IMG/VR virus record: IMGVR_UViG_2077657010_000001
Coordinates: 1-64,000 of that record
Origin: a virus
Direction: 5' to 3' (one strand)
Length of the DNA: 64,000 nucleotides
The stretch's first letter is position 1, and every line of letters starts with the position of its first letter. Shown here in pieces: positions 1 to 8,837 of the stretch. The notes beneath the pieces were generated by a model. That model searched no databases, had not been told where the DNA came from, and saw only the letters and a program-made list of their open reading frames with translations. The position numbers were made by a program, and so were the translations under genes.

Positions 1-451
1 CGATGGTGTGGTTAATATATCGACCATCGACCGTGGGTCAGAGCACCACTACGCACCCAAGAAGCGGTTCTACAGCATACCGACGATCAAAGTGTGCGGA
101 AAATCTGTAAAAACTAACATCCTCTCGATTAATATGCCAATTAACCCTGACCATTATTACGTGCTCATTGCAGTGGTTAATTCACGTGGTCAAATTGCAC
201 ATATTGTTGCGGAATCTAAATCACTGGTTCGAGCAGCGACGGTCAATGCACAAATAAAGCGTATTGGACTTATCTACCTAGAGGATAACTTCCATGCTTT
301 GCACCATATCAGTGAGAAAGACTTACGGTTGGAGCGTGCACAACCTAACGTGCCGAAACTATTATTAGATGTATCTCGTAATCGAATGTTCCCCTTAGGT
401 GGCTTCGATTTAAATACTTCTATGTTTCTATGGCGTAAAAAACCAAACTAA
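1..451 (+). CDS. Hypothetical protein, 5' end cut by window
   Basis: The frame is already open at base 2 and carries on without a stop, so the true start lies outside the window; the GTG at base 8 is only the first start-like codon inside it. About 149 residues are visible, ending FLWRKKPN. The middle is alternately hydrophobic (YYVLIAVVNSRGQIAHIV), which suggests a small beta-rich fold, but I recognise no family. The next gene follows after 17 bases with its own ribosome site, so the two are probably co-transcribed. Confidence 0.7.
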   Translation, partial: DGVVNISTIDRGSEHHYAPKKRFYSIPTIKVCGKSVKTNILSINMPINPDHYYVLIAVVNSRGQIAHIVAESKSLVRAATVNAQIKRIGLIYLEDNFHALHHISEKDLRLERAQPNVPKLLLDVSRNRMFPLGGFDLNTSMFLWRKKPN

Positions 452-468
452 TAAAAGGAAAATATCTA

Positions 469-1323
469 ATGGTACAATTCAATTATGACAGTGGTGTTAA
501 GAAAGCGATTCAGGCAGCATCAGAACTTTACGGTGATATGTTGACTGAGGCCATCATTGAAATCGACAATATTAACCGTTCTGTGGGTAACGAATTAGGT
601 GAGGGTGAGTTGGCAAAGATCGGTTTGCACGCGCAAAGTAAGTTGATGAATAGTGAAATACTGGAAGCGTGGACATCCATCTTAGCGGGGCCTGACAACA
701 CACGCGATGATATCGCAGACATGTTATTTGTTGCAGCAGGTTACCTTGCACGCTATAGCCGCGACATCAGTGTGGCTGTCGAAGTGGGTTCTTGGCTATT
801 GAACGAGTGTATCGAACGGGTACTCATTGACGCTTCGGTACTTGATGGTGGAAGTTGCAAATATAGTAGACTGGCAGCAATATCTCACCTATCTGACTTT
901 GTAGCGCATTACCATGACGATTACATAATTCCATATGAGGATGAGTATAATGTCATGATGACTACAACACGTAATATGATGGTAGAGCTAATCTACAGTA
1001 TTTTGAACTATGCATGTGCTGAAGTAGAAGATATCACTGAACGCGAAATGATCATCGACCGTACCGTCAGCGATCTCAATAAAGTCATTGAGTCTAACAA
1101 AACAAAGTTCTGTAAGACGGCTGATGAAGCTAACGCCACCATCCGCAAATATGAGAAGCTGGGTGTGACTACCCATGCCGAAGAAAGCTCTCTTGGGTAT
1201 GTCATCAAAAGCTCTGTAACCGTTACAGGCAAAGACGGTAAACAGTACCCTGAAGGCAAGTGGTTAAAAGGTATCAACTTTGTTGATGCTGAATTCGATG
1301 TCCGTGATGGCGAAAAATATTAA
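469..1323 (+). CDS. Hypothetical protein, 284 aa
   Basis: The start is supported by an AAGGAAAA ribosome site a few bases upstream. The protein is mostly helical in appearance and acidic, with a more polar C-terminal part (GKDGKQYPEGKWLKG) that could be a small separate domain. There is no signal peptide, membrane segment or catalytic motif I can name. It lies between a truncated gene and a 90-residue gene in one short operon that ends in a terminator at 1623. Function unknown. Confidence 0.75.
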   Translation: MVQFNYDSGVKKAIQAASELYGDMLTEAIIEIDNINRSVGNELGEGELAKIGLHAQSKLMNSEILEAWTSILAGPDNTRDDIADMLFVAAGYLARYSRDISVAVEVGSWLLNECIERVLIDASVLDGGSCKYSRLAAISHLSDFVAHYHDDYIIPYEDEYNVMMTTTRNMMVELIYSILNYACAEVEDITEREMIIDRTVSDLNKVIESNKTKFCKTADEANATIRKYEKLGVTTHAEESSLGYVIKSSVTVTGKDGKQYPEGKWLKGINFVDAEFDVRDGEKY

Positions 1324-1340
1324 TAATTGGAGTTTAAGTT

Positions 1341-1613
1341 ATGTCTAAATTAAGCGCATGGGTTAAGTGCACCCCTAAAGCACGTCAAGATATCACTGCA
1401 ATCGAAGGTGGTGTCGAAGTAGTGGTACACAAGCAAGGTGACTTGTTAGAAGATAAAGCCACTTACACGGGCCCGTTCCCACGCGGCCATGCTAATGAAT
1501 GGGTGGCACATGCCAATGCATCTTATGGCAACGATGTCCATGCCTGGGATGTTATTAGCGAGAATGACATCCCTGAAGATGTTGAGTCTACGCGTATCGT
1601 AGAGCAGTGTTAA
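1341..1613 (+). CDS. Hypothetical small protein, 90 aa
   Basis: The start follows a TTGGAG ribosome site. The protein is acidic with conserved-looking polar turns (GPFPRGHANEW) and no membrane segment. It is the last gene of the first operon; a strong hairpin and T-run begin 10 bases after its stop. I do not recognise a family. Confidence 0.7.
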   Translation: MSKLSAWVKCTPKARQDITAIEGGVEVVVHKQGDLLEDKATYTGPFPRGHANEWVAHANASYGNDVHAWDVISENDIPEDVESTRIVEQC

Positions 1614-1622
1614 ATAATTAAC

Positions 1623-1650
1623 AGGAGGGTGATTCACCCTCCTTTTTTTT
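1623..1650 (+). terminator. Rho-independent terminator
   Basis: AGGAGGGTG and CACCCTCCT form a perfect stem followed by eight T. It closes the operon 1-1613. Confidence 0.9.
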
Positions 1651-1670
1651 GTCTTTATGGAGTAGTATAG

Positions 1671-3245
1671 ATGGATTACAAACTCAATCAAAAGGTTCTT
1701 TTTGCTAAACAGTTATCACAAGCAATTAATGTGCCTTTAAAAGCCAATGAGTTCACCTACCGGAATGTGGAAAGCACACATAACCGATATGGATTCACAT
1801 TACCTGAAGTTAAATCTACTGGGTATATTTCAGAATGTCCGCATGCGGCATACATTCAACCGCCAAATTGGAGTCACCGTGATCATTGTGAATTCATAGC
1901 ACGTGAAGTGTACGATATAAAAAGCCCTTATATTACAATCCACTCAAAGTCTGATAACTACGCACATATTTATGTGGATGGGGTAGAGGTAGACTATACG
2001 GATAGGTATGATCAGGTGTTTACACACCACATGAATATCGAACCTGGTGAGCATGTCTTTACGTTTTATTCTAAAGAAGATACAGGCGGAGCAGGGTTAG
2101 CGTTTGCGATAAAAGATGGCGACACATGGCACTATTCATCAAAGAACACTAAATTAAAAGATGTGACCGATTGGCCTGAGAAAGAATACTTGGAATATTC
2201 ACTCGACACCAGCGTTGAAGTAGACGTTACCGTCTCTCCCTCTGAAGTTTACGGTGACTACGTAGAATTCGATTACCAACGTGTTCCCGTCGAACAAGTA
2301 TTCGGCCTGCTGGATGCAGATGACGCTAAAGGCGTGCAGTTACCTTATGATATTTCCAACATCAGTATGCTATCAGATACCATCGACAATTTTGAGCAAG
2401 TCTTTAATCAGTGGTATCGATTCAGTCACAATGCCAGTGGTAACTATCCCGCAAATAGCAGTGAGTTAGATGCATGGGTATATGAGCCTGAGTATGACTG
2501 CATTCGCTCTACCGTCAACTCCAACACATTCGTTGGGTTCATCTCTGATAAGAAGTCTGATAATTATACCTTTAGCACCATTGTCAGTTCGAATAATGGG
2601 GATGATGATACGATCGCTATTAACCTTGCCGCCCATGTCCAAGGTGAATATGATGATAAAGAGCATACACTCGCAGTTATCTGTAGTCGGGGTGGTACGG
2701 GCCAGTTTGTTCGTGTCCATTGTGACTATCTACAGGTAGGTCAAACAGCGATACGTGTACTTGATTCGGATTCTGCCGAGGCCAACAATAACCCCGGTTG
2801 GCAGCCTTGGTATGCCCACATCCATGCAGTAAGAGATGGCGATCTCATCGATGTGTATGTGAAAATGTTCAGCATGCCCGACGGTGACCGGGACACTGAA
2901 CTAAAAGGTGTGGTGGATGAACGCAGTGAGCTCTCCGAAAACGATATGATTGCCGAAGGGTATCTATATACCACTATCAACCTTGCTGAAGACGCTCCAA
3001 TGTTCCAAGGCCCATCGAGGTATGGTTATGGCCAATTCTCACAATCCAATGCACGTTTTTGGAACATCCGTCGACCCAACGATGCGCCGGAAGTAACAAA
3101 ATCTCTAGTGGATTGGTTTAAAACACACTACGGGTTTAACATTACCGGTGGTGGGACCAATGTCGAAAACTTAGGCGCAAACAGGTTTAAGATTAATTTC
3201 GATAGTCTCGTCTACAAAGGCAGTTTAGAGCTTATCCCACAATAG
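1671..3245 (+). CDS. Tail-fibre-like lectin-domain protein, 524 aa
   Basis: The start has a TGGAG ribosome site. Residues about 240-467 form a module also found near the C-terminus of the two giant fibres on the other strand. All three share a start of type F-x-x-V-F-x-x-W-x-R-x-S, an SxxFVGF/SSWVGF segment, a DDD-I-x-(I/V)-x-L-A segment and an end of type GY(G/I)xxSQxNxxxxNIxRP. The pattern looks like a beta-sandwich (concanavalin-A-like) carbohydrate-binding fold, which is inference. Residues about 80-160 look like another beta domain (YAHIYVDGVEVDY; HVFTFYSKED). It lacks the anchor domain of the other fibres and lies far from them, so it may be a separate receptor-binding or decoration protein. 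No chaperone-like gene follows. Confidence 0.65.
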   Translation: MDYKLNQKVLFAKQLSQAINVPLKANEFTYRNVESTHNRYGFTLPEVKSTGYISECPHAAYIQPPNWSHRDHCEFIAREVYDIKSPYITIHSKSDNYAHIYVDGVEVDYTDRYDQVFTHHMNIEPGEHVFTFYSKEDTGGAGLAFAIKDGDTWHYSSKNTKLKDVTDWPEKEYLEYSLDTSVEVDVTVSPSEVYGDYVEFDYQRVPVEQVFGLLDADDAKGVQLPYDISNISMLSDTIDNFEQVFNQWYRFSHNASGNYPANSSELDAWVYEPEYDCIRSTVNSNTFVGFISDKKSDNYTFSTIVSSNNGDDDTIAINLAAHVQGEYDDKEHTLAVICSRGGTGQFVRVHCDYLQVGQTAIRVLDSDSAEANNNPGWQPWYAHIHAVRDGDLIDVYVKMFSMPDGDRDTELKGVVDERSELSENDMIAEGYLYTTINLAEDAPMFQGPSRYGYGQFSQSNARFWNIRRPNDAPEVTKSLVDWFKTHYGFNITGGGTNVENLGANRFKINFDSLVYKGSLELIPQ

Positions 3246-3261
3246 GGGGCATATTACGATT

Positions 3262-3294
3262 AAGGCAGTGGGCTACGGCCTACTGTCTTTTTTT
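3262..3294 (+). terminator. Rho-independent terminator
   Basis: An imperfect stem, GGCAGTGGGC against GCCTACTGTC, is followed by a run of seven T. It ends the transcript of the lectin-domain gene. Confidence 0.75.
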
Positions 3295-3333
3295 ATGTGT
3301 CTATTGATACTTTGTAGTAACCATTAACTTATT

Positions 3334-3477
3334 TTGAATATTAACGATGCCATTGATGTGGTTGTGGGGACTGAGCAAAACATCGGTAAGCGTTACAGTG
3401 ACGTTCCAGTCAATAATGTTGAGCCATTAGGTGAGTTACCATTCACACCTTACGAGGAAGAGAATAAGCAAGCGTAG
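3334..3477 (+). pseudogene. Likely gene remnant, about 47 codons
   Basis: Between two genes (3246-3566) there is an open frame with no ATG, at best a TTG at 3334 without a ribosome site. Its translation looks like real coding sequence: it includes GKRYSDVPVNNVEPLGELPF and ends TPYEEENKQA before a TAG. It reads like the C-terminal end of a lost protein. I cannot match it to another gene in the window. The rest of this 320-base interval holds a terminator before it and a promoter-like site with a leader hairpin after it. Confidence 0.4.
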
Positions 3478-3500
3478 TGGTACTCAACTTACACTTAGAC

Positions 3501-3516
3501 ATATATCATTAAGGTG
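3501..3516 (+). promoter_or_regulatory. Promoter-like motif ATATATYAYN4RTG, copy 1
   Basis: ATATATCATTAAGGTG lies 50 bases upstream of the next gene. It matches six other intergenic or gene-start sites in this window on the same strand. It is followed at once by a perfect 8-bp hairpin (3513-3536, GGTGCAGT/ACTGCACC) that would sit at the 5' end of the transcript. Confidence 0.6.
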
Positions 3517-3536
3517 CAGTTAACACATACTGCACC
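3513..3536 (+). other. 5' leader hairpin
   Basis: GGTGCAGT and ACTGCACC form a perfect 8-bp stem around an 8-base loop, overlapping the end of promoter-like copy 1. There is no T-run, so it is not a terminator. It may stabilise the transcript. The bases CATACTGCAC recur in the leaders of copies 3 and 4. Confidence 0.55.
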
Positions 3537-3566
3537 TATACTTATTATTGTTCGAGGACTATTTAG

Positions 3567-5243
3567 ATGGAAAATTACAAAGGGCTTTCTAAAGCAATTA
3601 ACGATTACATTCAAATGCACATGGAAGATGGTGCAAAGTTGTTTGACTTGGCAACCGATTGGTCTTACGATAATCTGATTGCTAAGATTGATCGCGAGGA
3701 ACGCGAGTACTACGATTGCAGTCATTGCCGTCGCATCATCGATACCATTATCAATGTTGGGGCAATTGATGCTGGTGGGAACATTTCCCCGCTGATGCGG
3801 GATGAAGATTTCATTGCAGGACTTACGGAGGCGTTGCCTATTACTCGTGAAGATATCCGTAAGGAGTATGAACGTGTGTGGCCTGAAGATAACGTTGTTG
3901 GGGTGCGTGGGATTCATGTCAAACTTTTTGATCAGTCGCAAACACGGTTGACTTATAAAGGCGTATTTACCAAACCGACGACCAAGTCACTTAACGGGTT
4001 GGTCTATCCACATATTCATGTAAAACCAAATAAGCGTGTCTCAGACCTGACGACTGTCCCAAACCATCGTTTATTTCACGATGTCAAACAGTCACTTTCA
4101 GCTTTGTCGCGTCGTTACAATAGCATGGAAAGTCTTAAACGTAATCTGGAAGAGTGTTATCGGGCATTCAAAGGTGAGCGTTTTGCCAGTCGGGCTCATA
4201 CCCATACGCTGTCGCGACTTGATGGTCATTTGGGACGCAATTTAGGTAGCCCCCTAAGTTTACTTGCGGCGATTATCATTGCTGGTAACGATGCGCATGC
4301 TGTCATTCACTTTAATAGCAGTGCTGTGGGCGCGTTGGTATTTGATACGAAGAAGTTTGGCTACGACTCTGCCATTGATAAATATGCAGAGCGTACCAAT
4401 ATTGTAAACTACCGTTGTAAAGATCCATCACGGTTAATCAGTGCGGAACGGTCTGAAGAAGTCGCAAAGGCGCTCAAGCCATATGAGAATGTATTCAAAC
4501 GTCGTTATGCGACGCGTGAGGACATTGCCCCTATTTGGGAAGCTGCTAAGGGTGATGATAGTGATGCTTCGCCCTCACCCCTTGACCACCTTAATGATAT
4601 CGTGAAAGATAAGCCTGAAGCTAAAAAGGATATTTATCCAAGTACACCAAAACGCATTTCAACCGAACGTTTTGTATTGGAAATATTGCCGAAGGCTAAA
4701 GAACTCTACGCATACATTGACGGTGCTAACCATCCATACATGGATTTCCGTGCAGGATTCGGCGTCTTATCTGTACCTACTTCAGAGGATGTTAATAACA
4801 TCTTCAGATGGTCAGATGAATCTGCCGCTAAGGCAAACCACGTTGTCTCCGCTTTCCCAAATGGTCGAAATGGGTTCGCGTCAAGTCGTGGGTTGGAAGC
4901 CACCATAGTCAATGGCATGTCTACATTGAAAGTTGATGTGGTTGTTAACCCACCTTGGTGCTCCCACCAAGATGACATTCATGATGGTTACTTGAAATCT
5001 ACTGTTTGGTTAGGCTTTATGGGCGAATTTCAGGGAACTGCCTTAGACATGCCTGCAATTGGCGGTTTTGTCAAACCTGAGCTATACACCTATCGGGGTG
5101 AAATTGATCACATTGCTTCTAAAGTAGAAGTCGCAAACCCAGGTGAACCTGCTTGCAGTGTTCTACAAATCAACGGGGCTACATTATTTGTAAAAACCGA
5201 TGAAGGTAATTACAACCTTACTATTGATGATGACATCTATTGA
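3567..5243 (+). CDS. Hypothetical protein, 558 aa
   Basis: This is the first gene behind promoter-like copy 1. The protein has a CSHCRR motif near residue 51, a basic helical middle (ALSRRYNSMESLKRNLEECY), a short low-complexity linker (DDSDASPSPLDH, about residue 335) and a C-terminal beta-rich half with VVVNPPWCSHQDD. The single CxxC pair alone is not enough to call a zinc site. There is no signal peptide or membrane segment. The linker suggests two domains. I do not recognise the family. Confidence 0.75.
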   Translation: MENYKGLSKAINDYIQMHMEDGAKLFDLATDWSYDNLIAKIDREEREYYDCSHCRRIIDTIINVGAIDAGGNISPLMRDEDFIAGLTEALPITREDIRKEYERVWPEDNVVGVRGIHVKLFDQSQTRLTYKGVFTKPTTKSLNGLVYPHIHVKPNKRVSDLTTVPNHRLFHDVKQSLSALSRRYNSMESLKRNLEECYRAFKGERFASRAHTHTLSRLDGHLGRNLGSPLSLLAAIIIAGNDAHAVIHFNSSAVGALVFDTKKFGYDSAIDKYAERTNIVNYRCKDPSRLISAERSEEVAKALKPYENVFKRRYATREDIAPIWEAAKGDDSDASPSPLDHLNDIVKDKPEAKKDIYPSTPKRISTERFVLEILPKAKELYAYIDGANHPYMDFRAGFGVLSVPTSEDVNNIFRWSDESAAKANHVVSAFPNGRNGFASSRGLEATIVNGMSTLKVDVVVNPPWCSHQDDIHDGYLKSTVWLGFMGEFQGTALDMPAIGGFVKPELYTYRGEIDHIASKVEVANPGEPACSVLQINGATLFVKTDEGNYNLTIDDDIY

Positions 5244-5267
5244 TAGTGTGATTATACAGTGCTAATC

Positions 5268-5285
5268 GGGGGTGCGTACACCCCC
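5268..5285 (+). other. Intergenic hairpin without T-run
   Basis: GGGGGTG and CACCCCC pair perfectly around a 4-base loop, between two genes. No T-run follows. It is one of several such hairpins here (also 5811 and 54518) and may process or stabilise mRNA rather than terminate it. Confidence 0.5.
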
Positions 5286-5310
5286 ATTTATAAATTGGAG
5301 TATTATTAAA

Positions 5311-5802
5311 ATGGCAAGTGAAAAGTATATTGAAGTACGTACACATTTCTTCGATTATTTCAAAACCCATAACACATTCATGGGTGTACATGTTTTGACG
5401 ATTCCCGACCACTTGAAGAACACGAAGAAAGAGTGGCTTATCATCGAAGACATGTTTAAGTCTCTTGTGCCTTCTGCTAAAGAAGACAAGCTGCAGTACA
5501 TGGTTGATGAGGAGTTAATCATTGTTTTTAACCGCAATGATGCTGACCTATTGGAAATGATCAACCAGCATGGTACGTTTGCAGCCACAACCTATGGCGG
5601 CCCATACTGCGATTTAGGTGAAAACTTATTACCATACAGCCCAGAACTATTTGGCCCTGTCGGTACCGTTGACATTGGCATTGTACCAGAACCGACTGAG
5701 GTTAACAATAACAACATTACTTTATTCTGGGATAACGAATACGAGACCGCTACCCTGTACATTGACAATAATGTTGCAGTCACGTTCTTTAAGCCCGAAT
5801 AG
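5311..5802 (+). CDS. Hypothetical protein, 163 aa
   Basis: I chose the ATG at 5311, which follows a TTGGAG ribosome site; an in-frame codon at 5272 would place the hairpin inside the gene. The N-terminal half is helical and charged. The C-terminal half has beta-like strands rich in N, T and V (NNNNITLFWDNEY; ATLYIDNNVAVTFF). No known motif. It continues the operon begun at 3567. Confidence 0.75.
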   Translation: MASEKYIEVRTHFFDYFKTHNTFMGVHVLTIPDHLKNTKKEWLIIEDMFKSLVPSAKEDKLQYMVDEELIIVFNRNDADLLEMINQHGTFAATTYGGPYCDLGENLLPYSPELFGPVGTVDIGIVPEPTEVNNNNITLFWDNEYETATLYIDNNVAVTFFKPE

Positions 5803-5810
5803 AGCATAAC

Positions 5811-5829
5811 GGTGGGGTATCGCCCCACC
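5811..5829 (+). other. Intergenic hairpin without T-run
   Basis: GGTGGGG and CCCCACC form a stem between two genes. It is nearly identical to the stem of the terminator at 12849, but no T-run follows here. Confidence 0.5.
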
Positions 5830-5847
5830 TACTTATAGAGGTATTAC

Positions 5848-6189
5848 ATGCGAATTGTGGACTTCATTAGAATTGCAAGGATGCATGTAAATATAAGTGA
5901 TGGGAAAATTGTCTATGTTGTCAACATACTGGATAGTCAAGGTGATTCCCTCCTCATACAGAAAAAGGATGGTGGGAGCTGTTACATCAATCTCCAACTA
6001 TTTGGAGATGTTGAGGGTCGGGCGGGTCACAATACCGTGGCGTATATAAAACATGGGCCAGTTAATCGAATTAAATTATTCCCCGCTAAACATGCAAAAT
6101 TATACATCGCTTCTAAAGGTAGGTTTAATGTAAACCACATACCTTATGATATGGCGGAAGAGATGAGGTGGTTATATGACCTCAGCTAA
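5848..6189 (+). CDS. Hypothetical protein, 113 aa
   Basis: The start has an AGAGGT ribosome site. It is a small basic protein with beta-like segments (GKIVYVVNILDSQGDSLLIQ) and lysines and arginines in the second half (INRIKLFPAKHAKLYIASKG as a near reading). It could be a small nucleic-acid- or protein-binding factor, but no family is recognised. Confidence 0.7.
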   Translation: MRIVDFIRIARMHVNISDGKIVYVVNILDSQGDSLLIQKKDGGSCYINLQLFGDVEGRAGHNTVAYIKHGPVNRIKLFPAKHAKLYIASKGRFNVNHIPYDMAEEMRWLYDLS

Positions 6190-6207
6190 TTATTGTGGAG
6201 AAACACT

Positions 6208-6837
6208 ATGAGCGACCTTACGGTCAAGGTTAAACATTTCGATGCGTCACGTGCCCGGTCAGTCGTCGCCGACTGGGTAATGTTGTTACACGTCATTCGA
6301 CGAGGCGGTGTTGGGTTACGTGCAATTGTTATCCCTTATGATGATACACCCGTACTCGCAACCTCAGTCATTACCTCAATCAACATGAGTGAGGCAAGTT
6401 TAGATGTGTCAACGTCACCTTATGTACAACATGTCATGGGGCTTACATTATCCGTGTTCGGTGAGCATACCATTGTAGTGCACTACATGGATGAGGAAGA
6501 TCCGTTACTGGTTGTAGATGTGGGCTGGGGAGACTGGATGCCTGCGCATGACAAGGATTTAAACCTATACACCATATTGCAGTTCCAAATGGATAATGCA
6601 CAACTTCGGCATTTTGTATGCGATTGCTTTGTTGCGGCACAGATGCTGTACAGTAATTACATCCTCAATGGGTCGGATGGTGCTATACATTTGACGGAAA
6701 ACTTTGAAGATATTTTCGCTGACTATGGAATTGCCAAAGGGGAGTGTCAGGAGAGTCTTTGTTCTAATTTTGTTCGGTGGGAACAAGCCTTTAAAGATTC
6801 AGCGCGTTGGGAGAAACCACTAGATGACGGACAGTAA
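6208..6837 (+). CDS. Hypothetical protein, 209 aa
   Basis: The ATG at 6208 follows a TGGAG ribosome site and is preferred to the codon at 6193. The protein is acidic and mixed alpha/beta, with five cysteines towards the C-terminus (FVCDCF, GECQESLC). Its last 14 bases overlap the next gene, a sign of translational coupling. No family recognised. Confidence 0.75.
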   Translation: MSDLTVKVKHFDASRARSVVADWVMLLHVIRRGGVGLRAIVIPYDDTPVLATSVITSINMSEASLDVSTSPYVQHVMGLTLSVFGEHTIVVHYMDEEDPLLVVDVGWGDWMPAHDKDLNLYTILQFQMDNAQLRHFVCDCFVAAQMLYSNYILNGSDGAIHLTENFEDIFADYGIAKGECQESLCSNFVRWEQAFKDSARWEKPLDDGQ

Positions 6838-7588
6838 TCTTTTAATGCCTAACTATGTACTCTTCAAAGAGAACACACAGGCGGTAAGAGAGCATGGATG
6901 TGAGGTGAGCCGTAAGCGTAAAGTGTTTCATGGTACGCGCACCATTACAGAAAGTGACTTGACAAAGGTCTTAGGGGAAGACCCATTTACCTTATTAGGG
7001 ATCAATAATACGAAAGCCTGGTTAGAGTACGCTAACTTGCTCTATCTTGATGAGGATTTTACACTAAGGTCGGTATTCTTCCGAAATGTGGAAGGCGTGT
7101 CTGACACGGCACATAGATTTTTTAACGTACTCGCAGATATTGTGGAGCAAGGTGATATCGCTGAGCACATTCAATTTGAGATGCGAACACCATTCCCCGG
7201 CTCTTCTCATATTAAATGGACGTTAGTCACCAATGAAGTCGGTGTCCTTTTTGAGATAACGAACCAAGAAGTAGAACCACTCCATGCCGTATATCGATTC
7301 GACCAGCTAGTTGAAGAAGTGAGTACACTACTACAACATTGTGGGTCGTGGGATAACTGCTCCATGCGGTGTGGTTTCTTATCAGACGTGGCAGAGAATG
7401 ATGATGAAAGTGTAATGAGCTATCATTACAAGTTTTGTTCCATCTTGGCTAACTTGGTTTTCCATCAAGAACTCTTACTTGAAAAGTCTATTTCCCCACA
7501 ACTTGTTTGTGCTTATGTCTGGTCTAAGTACCCAGAACGTATTGGCTCTATCATCGCTGTTAACTCAGAACTAACTAAGGATAAATAA
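6824..7588 (+). CDS. Hypothetical protein, 254 aa
   Basis: It begins inside the end of the preceding gene (14-base overlap, different frame) and ends two bases before the next one, so it is translated as part of a tight operon. Cysteines cluster in the middle (HCGSWDNCSMRCGF). There is no membrane segment or known motif. Its similar size, acidity and tight linkage to the gene before suggest the two act together. Confidence 0.75.
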   Translation: MTDSNLLMPNYVLFKENTQAVREHGCEVSRKRKVFHGTRTITESDLTKVLGEDPFTLLGINNTKAWLEYANLLYLDEDFTLRSVFFRNVEGVSDTAHRFFNVLADIVEQGDIAEHIQFEMRTPFPGSSHIKWTLVTNEVGVLFEITNQEVEPLHAVYRFDQLVEEVSTLLQHCGSWDNCSMRCGFLSDVAENDDESVMSYHYKFCSILANLVFHQELLLEKSISPQLVCAYVWSKYPERIGSIIAVNSELTKDK

Positions 7589-7590
7589 TA

Positions 7591-8412
7591 ATGCAATTTG
7601 TAGATTTTGATATTGAAAACCACCTAAACACAATGACCGTTGAAGCCATTGAAAGTTTCGGTGGACATGTCGCCGTATCAGAAGCACTGAATGAAGTATT
7701 CAATGAAGCCAATGATAAGTCGGCATTTTTGAACAACATCCATCCAGACTTAAGCGATTTACTGTCTGACCGTAATGTTCAAATCATCAACCGTGAACGT
7801 TACAATGAAGTGTGTGAAGCGCTATCATTGCCAGCAATCCCTAAAGAGGCCGTCTTTGGTGGTAGCTTTGACGAAACCACTAACTTCTACGGTGTGAATA
7901 TCGAGAAGTTCCTGAATCTGTCACGTGATGGGGAAGGTAACTACACGACCGCAGGTGGTATCTATGGTATCTATTTGTTTGTAGTGGCCACCACACATAT
8001 CGACAACATGGTCAATGCCAACCTCACCCACAGTGATGATGGCATCTATTGGTATGATGAGTTATATCACGTTGAAGAATGTAAGCAACACTTTAACGAT
8101 GCGGCAATGAGTCCGGATGTCGAAGACTTCAACGATGCTGACCGTTATCATTACGCTAACTGCATGGCACACCCTTGGGAAATGGATGCGGTGATGCGTG
8201 GTACCATTTTCCTTAATACGGTATATGGTATTCCTGTTTCTGATGTTAACCAAATGTTGATGAAGGTGTGGGAAGGTCAACTACTCAAACTGGCAAAAGA
8301 TAATACCTATGCGGGCACACTGCGTCGCAATGTGGGCGTGGTTGATGCTGGGAGTGCGCCGGGTGAAGTGAAGAAGTGGATCCGAGAGGCAAAACGTTCA
8401 TTGGTAGATTAA
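7591..8412 (+). CDS. Hypothetical protein, 273 aa
   Basis: The ATG follows the previous stop by two bases. The protein is acidic and soluble, with a conserved-looking GGIYGIYLFVVATTHIDNM segment about residue 120 and a basic C-terminal tail (GEVKKWIREAKRSLVD). No family recognised. It is coupled to the genes on both sides. Confidence 0.75.
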   Translation: MQFVDFDIENHLNTMTVEAIESFGGHVAVSEALNEVFNEANDKSAFLNNIHPDLSDLLSDRNVQIINRERYNEVCEALSLPAIPKEAVFGGSFDETTNFYGVNIEKFLNLSRDGEGNYTTAGGIYGIYLFVVATTHIDNMVNANLTHSDDGIYWYDELYHVEECKQHFNDAAMSPDVEDFNDADRYHYANCMAHPWEMDAVMRGTIFLNTVYGIPVSDVNQMLMKVWEGQLLKLAKDNTYAGTLRRNVGVVDAGSAPGEVKKWIREAKRSLVD

Positions 8413-8414
8413 TC

Positions 8415-8837
8415 ATGTCTAGTCTAACTTTGAAGTTCAATCTTAATAATGGACTTAAGTTCAGTACTCCTATACCGAATATTAATGGGTCTCTTCGCGA
8501 GACCCTAATAACTATCTTCGGAAAACAAGTAGGGGATAGAGTTTACTCAGACTTAACTGAGGGGACGTACTATTGGATATGTGATGATGACTCTCATGTC
8601 AAAGTCATCCTTAAAAAGCTCAAAGCGCATGCTGAGATACGCAGTATTATTGCAAACATAGAGCGTACGATACTTGCTACTGTAGGTATCCACGAACCCT
8701 TAGAGCATCTATCATATAGTAAAGAACCTTTACACCTTATTATTGAGCATGGTGATTGTACTGCAGGCAATTACCATATTACTCGCAACTACACGATACC
8801 CTGCGATACACATTATCGGAGTCATTATGGAGTTTAA
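8415..8837 (+). CDS. Hypothetical protein, 140 aa
   Basis: I chose the ATG at 8415, two bases after the previous stop, over an upstream frame that would overlap the previous gene. The protein has a charged helical centre (VILKKLKAHAEIRSIIANIE) and no known motif. It overlaps the next gene by 11 bases. Confidence 0.65.
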   Translation: MSSLTLKFNLNNGLKFSTPIPNINGSLRETLITIFGKQVGDRVYSDLTEGTYYWICDDDSHVKVILKKLKAHAEIRSIIANIERTILATVGIHEPLEHLSYSKEPLHLIIEHGDCTAGNYHITRNYTIPCDTHYRSHYGV

